Below are positions 1 to 5,900 of a DNA stretch of 5,900 nt, in pieces. Position 1 is the stretch's first letter. The number at the start of each line of letters is the position of its first letter. The notes under the pieces were generated by a model, which saw only the letters and a list, made by a program, of their open reading frames with translations, searched no databases and had not been told where the DNA came from. The stretch spans positions 1-5,900 of the forward strand of contig USTC01000088.1 of NCBI GenBank assembly GCA_900557505.1, written 5' to 3'. Made by a program: the position numbers and the translations under genes. This DNA is from an uncultured Collinsella sp. GTDB lineage: Bacteria; Actinomycetota; Coriobacteriia; Coriobacteriales; Coriobacteriaceae.

Positions 1-1222
1 CGTAGCCGTTGCCGTCGCCGGTGGGCTCTTCGTAGTAGTCCGAATCGCTCGAATCAGTCGAATCGTCCGAATCGTCAGAGCTGACCGATGAGGTTGCGGT
101 GCCGTTGGCGTAATCGTCGGACGTGTTGTTGTTCAGGTCGCCGATCGTAGAGCTGGAGCCATCGGACTGGCCCATGGTATTGGGGCCCTTGGGATCCTTA
201 CCAGCGTCGACGCGCTCCATCATTTCCTTAAGCTCGTCCTCGTAGACAAAGACGTAGCTCACGCCATCAATCATGGTGCTGTCATCGGCATACGAAGGCA
301 AGTTGGCCGAATAGATGCCGTCAACATCCATGCCGCGCATGGCATTGACCGTAGAGACGATATCCTGAACGCTCATATCGGTCACGAGCATGTCGGACAG
401 CGAATTGACGAGGTCGAAAACCTTGGTGGCATCGAAGTTGTTGAGGATCTGGTTGGCGAGGGCGCCGAGCACCTGACGCTGGTGGCGCATGCGCGTGTAG
501 TCGCCATCGGCATAGATGTAGCGGCAACGGGCATAGGTAAGGGCGGTCGCGCCATCCATGTGCTGCTGACCGGCGGTGATCTTAATGTCGAGATGCTCGG
601 GGTCGTCAACATCGTCGGTTGCGTTAATGTCGATGCCGCCGACCGAATCGATGAGCGACTGCATGCCGTCGAAGCTGACCTCGGCATAGTGGGAAATCTG
701 GACACCGCACAGCTCGTTGACCGCCTCGACCATGGCCTCGGCGCCGCCAACGGTATGGCAGGCGTTGATCTTCATGGTCTCGCCCTTGTACTCGACCTTG
801 GTGTCGCGCGGAATGGAGATGAGCGTCGCCTGTTTTTGCGTGGGGTCGATGCGTGCCAGGATAATCGAGTCGGCACGGTACGTATCCTCGCCCGGACGGC
901 CGTCGGTGCCAAGAAGCAGCACGTAAAACGGATCCTTTGCCTCATCGGTGTCAACCAGAACCCGACGCAGATTGTCGGTAATGACATTAGAATCGCCGAG
1001 CTTGCCCATAATGGTGGCAAACCACAGGCCGGCAGCAGTAGTGGCACTCAGCAGCACGCCAAGCACGACAATGAGCGCGACGTGACGAATCGTGTGGCTA
1101 CGACGACGTTGGCGAGCGCGCTCGGAATAGCGAGCCACGTTATCGCGACTGTAGATCTTGGCCTGCGCACCAGTTGAGGGTCTTCGGGTGGAGGTATCCG
1201 CGAGGGGCTTTTTATTAAACAT
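1..1222 (-). CDS. LytR-CpsA-Psr (LCP) family cell-wall polymer ligase, 3' end beyond window
   Basis: LCP proteins are membrane-anchored phosphotransferases that move undecaprenyl-linked glycopolymers onto peptidoglycan or surface proteins, acting outside the membrane. 407 codons are visible; no stop is reached before the left edge. Residues 1-46 are cytoplasmic and end in an Arg-rich stretch (31-46). One transmembrane helix spans about 47-72, giving an N-in/C-out topology. The LCP catalytic domain covers about 97-255: LLLGTDGRPG (102-111), RADSI (116-120), SIPRDT (136-141), KIN (151-153), GGIDI (195-199), YARCRY (230-235) and DYTRMRHQRQ (241-250). These carry the Asp and Arg residues known in the family to bind the lipid pyrophosphate and metal. 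The tail from about 350 is Ser/Thr/Asp/Gly-rich and looks disordered. The ATG at 1222 follows a weak AGG; an in-frame TTG lies two codons upstream. The gene begins 12 bp after murA, in the same frame, so co-transcription is likely. The family is certain; the substrate is unknown. Confidence 0.93.
   Translation of the reverse strand, partial: MFNKKPLADTSTRRPSTGAQAKIYSRDNVARYSERARQRRRSHTIRHVALIVVLGVLLSATTAAGLWFATIMGKLGDSNVITDNLRRVLVDTDEAKDPFYVLLLGTDGRPGEDTYRADSIILARIDPTQKQATLISIPRDTKVEYKGETMKINACHTVGGAEAMVEAVNELCGVQISHYAEVSFDGMQSLIDSVGGIDINATDDVDDPEHLDIKITAGQQHMDGATALTYARCRYIYADGDYTRMRHQRQVLGALANQILNNFDATKVFDLVNSLSDMLVTDMSVQDIVSTVNAMRGMDVDGIYSANLPSYADDSTMIDGVSYVFVYEDELKEMMERVDAGKDPKGPNTMGQSDGSSSTIGDLNNNTSDDYANGTATSSVSSDDSDDSTDSSDSDYYEEPTGDGNGY
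41..76 (-). repeat. four tandem 9-bp units coding (D/S/T)DS repeats
   Basis: Four consecutive 9-base units of the form cgaatcNNN on the plus strand (41-49, 50-58, 59-67, 68-76) encode DDS-DDS-TDS-SDS, residues 383-394 of the LCP protein. All Ser codons at the third position are TCG and all middle codons are GAT. The unit length is a multiple of three, so gain or loss of a unit keeps the reading frame. The units lie in the predicted disordered extracellular tail. Confidence 0.75.
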
Positions 1223-1234
1223 AGGCAACCTGTA

Positions 1235-2518
1235 TTAGTAGATGACGGGATCGGGGACGGTAGCATGCCCGACATGCGCGCCGAGCGCCTGCAGCTTTTC
1301 GACAAACTGCTCGTAGCCGCGCTTGATGTGATGGATGGCCGAAACCTCGGTCGTCCCGTCGGCGATCAAGCCCGCTACGACGAGGGCCGCTCCGCCACGC
1401 AGATCGGGCGAGGTAACCTGTGCACCCGAGAAGCCCTTGACGCCATGAATCATGGCATGATGGCTCTCGATACGAATGTCGGCACCCATGCGCACCAGCT
1501 CAGAGGCAAACATAAAGCGATTCTCGAAGATATTTTCGGTAATAACGGAACTGCCGTCGGCAAGGGCGGAGAGCACCATAATCTGCGCCTGCATGTCGGT
1601 CGGGAAACCGGGGAACGGAAGCGTCTGGATGTCGACCGGCTTGATACGCTCGGCACGGTTCACATGGACGCCATCTTCGACGCGCTCGCAGTCGATACCC
1701 ATGAGCTCCATCTTCTTGAGCACCATGCCCAAGTGAATGGGGCAAAAACCCGTGACGTCGACACCGCGATCGTCGGCCATCAACGCACCGGCAACGATAA
1801 AGGTACCGGCCTCGATGCGGTCGCCCACCACGCGATGGGTAACGGGATGGAGCTCTTCCACGCCTTCGATAGTCACGACGGGCGTACCGGCGCCAACAAT
1901 CTTGGCGCCCATCTCGTTGAGCATGTTAGCGAGATCGACGATCTCGGGCTCGCGGGCGGCATTATCGATAACCGTGGTGCCCTGTGCGCGCACAGAGGCC
2001 ATGATGAGGTTCTCGGTCGCACCGACGCTGGCGAACTCGAGCGTGACGGTGGTACCGAGCAGACCTTGGGGCGCATTAGCGTTGATGTAACCGTGGGCGG
2101 TATCGAACTCAACGCCCAGGGCCTCAAGACCAAGAATGTGCATATCGATCTTGCGAGCACCCAGGTTGCAGCCGCCCGGCATGGCAATCTTGGCGCGATG
2201 GAAGCGACCCAGCAGGGGTCCCATGACGGCGGTGGAAGCACGCATCTTGGCAACGAGCTCGTAGGGGGCCTCCCAAGAATCGACCTGAGAGGTATCAATC
2301 TCGAGCGTGTGCTCGTCGAGAACATCGATCGTAGCGCCCATGCCCTTGAGCACCTTGCCCATCACGTGGACATCGGAAATATCGGGCACGTTCTGCAGCG
2401 TCGTCTTGCCCGGCGCCAGAAGCGTTGCCGCCATGAGTTTGAGTGCGGAGTTCTTGGCGCCCGAAACGGGCACGGAGCCTCCGATGGCGTGGCCACCCTC
2501 AACGCGGATAATATCCAA
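1235..2518 (-). CDS. murA: UDP-N-acetylglucosamine 1-carboxyvinyltransferase (MurA)
   Basis: MurA transfers the enolpyruvyl group of phosphoenolpyruvate to UDP-GlcNAc, the first committed step of peptidoglycan precursor synthesis, in the cytoplasm. At 427 residues it has the usual family length and is intact. Visible signatures: SGAKNSAL (19-26) with Lys22 and Asn23 of the UDP-GlcNAc site, the mobile active-site loop MPGGCNLGAR (113-122) with the catalytic Cys117, FPTD (305-308) with the conserved Asp, and KRGYE (399-403) with the conserved Arg400. Cys rather than Asp in the loop is the form that fosfomycin alkylates, so the target site looks sensitive. The start is TTG at 2518: an in-frame TAG at 2522-2524 excludes anything further upstream, a good AAAGGG lies 6 bases before, and residues 2-9 (DIIRVEGG) match a normal MurA N-terminus. 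It follows atpC after 88 bp and precedes the LCP gene by 12 bp. Confidence 0.98.
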   Translation of the reverse strand: MDIIRVEGGHAIGGSVPVSGAKNSALKLMAATLLAPGKTTLQNVPDISDVHVMGKVLKGMGATIDVLDEHTLEIDTSQVDSWEAPYELVAKMRASTAVMGPLLGRFHRAKIAMPGGCNLGARKIDMHILGLEALGVEFDTAHGYINANAPQGLLGTTVTLEFASVGATENLIMASVRAQGTTVIDNAAREPEIVDLANMLNEMGAKIVGAGTPVVTIEGVEELHPVTHRVVGDRIEAGTFIVAGALMADDRGVDVTGFCPIHLGMVLKKMELMGIDCERVEDGVHVNRAERIKPVDIQTLPFPGFPTDMQAQIMVLSALADGSSVITENIFENRFMFASELVRMGADIRIESHHAMIHGVKGFSGAQVTSPDLRGGAALVVAGLIADGTTEVSAIHHIKRGYEQFVEKLQALGAHVGHATVPDPVIY

Positions 2519-2524
2519 GGTCTA

Positions 2525-2530
2525 CCCTTT
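2525..2530 (-). promoter_or_regulatory. ribosome binding site of murA
   Basis: AAAGGG on the minus strand, 6 bases before the TTG at 2518. It supports the non-ATG start and begins one base after the T-run of the terminator hairpin, so the terminator lies directly against the translation start region. Confidence 0.7.
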
Positions 2531-2531
2531 C

Positions 2532-2570
2532 AAAAAGCATGCCCGGGGTGGCTGGGCCATCCCGGGCATG
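2532..2570 (-). terminator. intrinsic terminator between atpC and murA
   Basis: On the minus strand, CATGCCCGGG (2570-2561) pairs perfectly with CCCGGGCATG (2547-2538). After one A/C mismatch the hairpin continues with TGGC (2559-2556) and GCCA (2552-2549) around a CCA loop. A single C is followed by TTTTT (2536-2532). The T-run exists only on the minus-strand side, so it acts on leftward transcription, which is that of the atp operon. The T-run ends 13 bases before the murA start codon, so the same hairpin also lies in any leader of murA started upstream of it. Confidence 0.87.
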
Positions 2571-2574
2571 ATGT

Positions 2575-2592
2575 GTTCGCAAATGGTCGAAC
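2575..2592 (-). other. small inverted repeat upstream of the terminator
   Basis: GTTCG (2592-2588) and CGAAC (2579-2575) can form a 5-bp stem with an 8-base loop, ending four bases before the main terminator stem. It is short and could be chance. If real, it would be a first hairpin in a two-hairpin intergenic structure. Confidence 0.3.
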
Positions 2593-2606
2593 GCTAAATC
2601 GTTTGA

Positions 2607-2999
2607 CTATTGGGCAAGCTTGAGCTTACACCATGCGATTTCATTATAGAGGTAGGCGCGGCGTGCATCATCCTCCGACAAATTACCCAGCTTCTCTTCA
2701 AAACCTTGAATATCAGCTTTAAGCTTGTCGGCATCGACGGTCGCCAAATCGCAAGCGCGCTCGGCGAGAACGGTCACGACATCGTCCGCAACCTGGGCAT
2801 AGCCGCCGGCCACGGCAAACGTGTGGTCGACAGTGCCCATGGCCTTATCGGAAACGCGAACGTAACCGCGGTCGATCGTGCAGATCTCGCTGGAGTGAGC
2901 AGGCAGAACGCCAAACTCGCCATCCGTGGACGGAATCGACACAAACGCAGCGTCGCCCTCATAGGCGCAGCTCACGGGGCACACGATGCGGATACGCAT
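2607..2999 (-). CDS. atpC: F-type ATP synthase epsilon subunit
   Basis: Epsilon is part of the central stalk of F1; it binds gamma and the c-ring and can inhibit ATP hydrolysis through its C-terminal helices. The 130 residues are near the short end of the usual range. The N-terminal beta-sandwich (about 1-83) shows the family pattern: YEGDAAFVSIPSTDGEFGVLPAHS (start about 13), then FAVAGGYAQVADDVVTVLAERA (61-82). The C-terminal helical hairpin is about 85-130. Residues 111-115 (DARRA) keep the D-x-x-R-A core of the ATP-binding motif known from Bacillus epsilon, though with Asp110 where Ile or Leu is usual. Five cysteines (7, 11, 40, 83, 124) are more than I would expect for this subunit. The ATG starts 3 bp after atpD, with GGAG (3012-3009) inside the end of atpD. 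It is the last gene of the operon, followed by a terminator. Confidence 0.95.
   Translation of the reverse strand: MRIRIVCPVSCAYEGDAAFVSIPSTDGEFGVLPAHSSEICTIDRGYVRVSDKAMGTVDHTFAVAGGYAQVADDVVTVLAERACDLATVDADKLKADIQGFEEKLGNLSEDDARRAYLYNEIAWCKLKLAQ
2643..2671 (-). promoter_or_regulatory. candidate promoter for murA inside atpC
   Basis: A perfect TATAAT (2648-2643) is preceded, after a 17-base spacer, by ATGATG (2671-2666), which shares only the central TGA (3 of 6) with the TTGACA -35 consensus. There is no extended TGn motif. The hexamer is formed by Tyr118-Asn119 of AtpC, written TAT AAT in a gene set that otherwise favours GC-ending codons. Initiation about 7 bases downstream (near 2636) would give a leader of roughly 118 bases before murA, including the terminator hairpin. 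No better promoter is visible in the 88-bp gap. Confidence 0.4.
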
Positions 3000-3002
3000 A
3001 AC

Positions 3003-5365
<2,363 letters not shown>

Positions 5366-5370
5366 GGGGC

Positions 5371-5900
5371 TTAGTTCTCCTCTGATCCAGAAACATCCGA
5401 ATGGTGCTTGGCCATGAACTGCTGCTTGAAGTCGCCGATGACGCGCAAGAGCTCGGCCTTGGTGTCATCATCGATCTTCTTGGCGCGAACCTTGTCGAGC
5501 AGCGAGCCAAAGCCATTGTCCATGTACTCGATGAGCTCAGCACGGAAAGGCAGCACGTCGGCGATCTCCAGGTCATCCAGGAAGCCCTCGTTGCCAGCGA
5601 ACAGCGTAACGATCTGCTCGCCAACCTCAAACGGCTTGTAACGCGGCTGCTTAAGGAGCTCGGTCATGCGGGCACCATGGGTCAGCTGCTTCTGAGTAGC
5701 CTCGTCGAGGTCGGAGCCGAACTGCGTAAAGCCGGCGAGCTCCTGGTACGAAGCAAGGTCCAGACGGAGGTTACCGGCGACCTGCTTCATAGCCTTGGTC
5801 TGTGCGTCGCCACCGACGCGGGACACGGAAATGCCCACGTCGACTGCCGGGCGCTGGCCCTGGAAGAAGAGCTCGGACTGCAGGTAGATCTGACCATCGG
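5371..5900 (-). CDS. atpA: F-type ATP synthase alpha subunit, C-terminal part
   Basis: Alpha holds the non-catalytic nucleotide sites of F1 and lends an arginine finger to the catalytic sites of beta. Only the last 175 residues are visible; the reading frame is open at the right edge, so the gene starts outside. The visible part begins with DGQIYLQSELFFQGQRPAVD, which is the typical stretch after the nucleotide-binding core, then VGISVSRVGG, whose Arg (codon 5820-5818) corresponds to the conserved arginine finger. The helical C-terminal domain follows with QTKAMKQVAGNLRLDLASYQ and FTQFGSDLDEATQ, then ARMTELLKQPRYKPFEVGEQ. A GTG at 5838 inside the SVSR region is an ordinary Val codon, not a start. 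The end is Ser/Glu-rich (DVSGSEEN). atpG follows after 5 bp. Confidence 0.98.
   Translation of the reverse strand, partial: DGQIYLQSELFFQGQRPAVDVGISVSRVGGDAQTKAMKQVAGNLRLDLASYQELAGFTQFGSDLDEATQKQLTHGARMTELLKQPRYKPFEVGEQIVTLFAGNEGFLDDLEIADVLPFRAELIEYMDNGFGSLLDKVRAKKIDDDTKAELLRVIGDFKQQFMAKHHSDVSGSEEN

Noticed and set aside
482..1177. Plus-strand open frame of 231 codons over the LCP gene
   Set aside because: The minus-strand LCP frame carries the full set of family motifs and a membrane anchor over the same bases, so this is a shadow.
2522..2569. Possible 15-codon leader peptide starting in the terminator hairpin and ending at the TAG before murA
   Set aside because: The ATG has no ribosome binding sequence in front (GCGAACACATC) and the codons simply read through the hairpin. 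There is no run of regulatory amino-acid codons.
1265..2623. Plus-strand open frame of 452 codons antisense to murA
   Set aside because: The same codon-bias shadow effect. MurA on the minus strand is intact with all active-site motifs, and the plus-strand product is His/Gly/Asp-rich without any family resemblance.
5836..5838. GTG as start of a separate 155-residue protein
   Set aside because: The frame continues upstream with alpha-subunit sequence to the window edge, so the GTG is an internal Val codon of atpA.

Overview
The window is an ordinary housekeeping stretch of a GC-rich, Gram-positive bacterial chromosome. Every supported gene lies on the minus strand, so the window reads biologically from right to left. 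The 302-residue gamma subunit, the GC-rich codon use and the Ser/Asp-rich LytR-CpsA-Psr protein suggest an actinobacterium. My best guess is an anaerobic member of the Coriobacteriia such as Collinsella. This is an inference from general protein character; there is no rRNA or other marker gene in the window.

Right part (5900 down to 2607): the distal half of an F-type ATP synthase operon in the canonical order atpA (C-terminal part only), atpG, atpD, atpC, encoding the alpha, gamma, beta and epsilon subunits of F1. Spacing is very tight (5 bp, 1-base overlap TAATG, 3 bp), as expected for one translationally coupled transcript. The upstream genes (a, c, b and delta subunits and the start of alpha) should lie beyond the right edge.

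Middle (2606 to 2519): an 88-bp gap holding a strong hairpin followed by five T residues on the minus strand. This is a good intrinsic terminator for the atp operon. It sits immediately in front of the murA ribosome binding site. A perfect TATAAT hexamer lies inside the 3' end of atpC. Together these suggest either that murA has its own promoter and a leader that must pass the terminator, or that it lives on atp read-through.

Left part (2518 to 1): murA (first committed step of peptidoglycan precursor synthesis, TTG start) and, 12 bp after it, a membrane-anchored LytR-CpsA-Psr family protein that runs off the left edge. These two probably form a cell-envelope transcription unit: MurA makes a peptidoglycan precursor in the cytoplasm, and LCP enzymes attach secondary polymers to the wall outside the membrane. 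The atp operon followed by murA is a neighbourhood also known from Bacillus.

I see no mobile element, CRISPR array, tRNA, rRNA or convincing new system. The points worth a second look are the murA leader arrangement, the nine-base repeat in the tail of the LCP gene and some lineage-specific features of the ATP synthase subunits.
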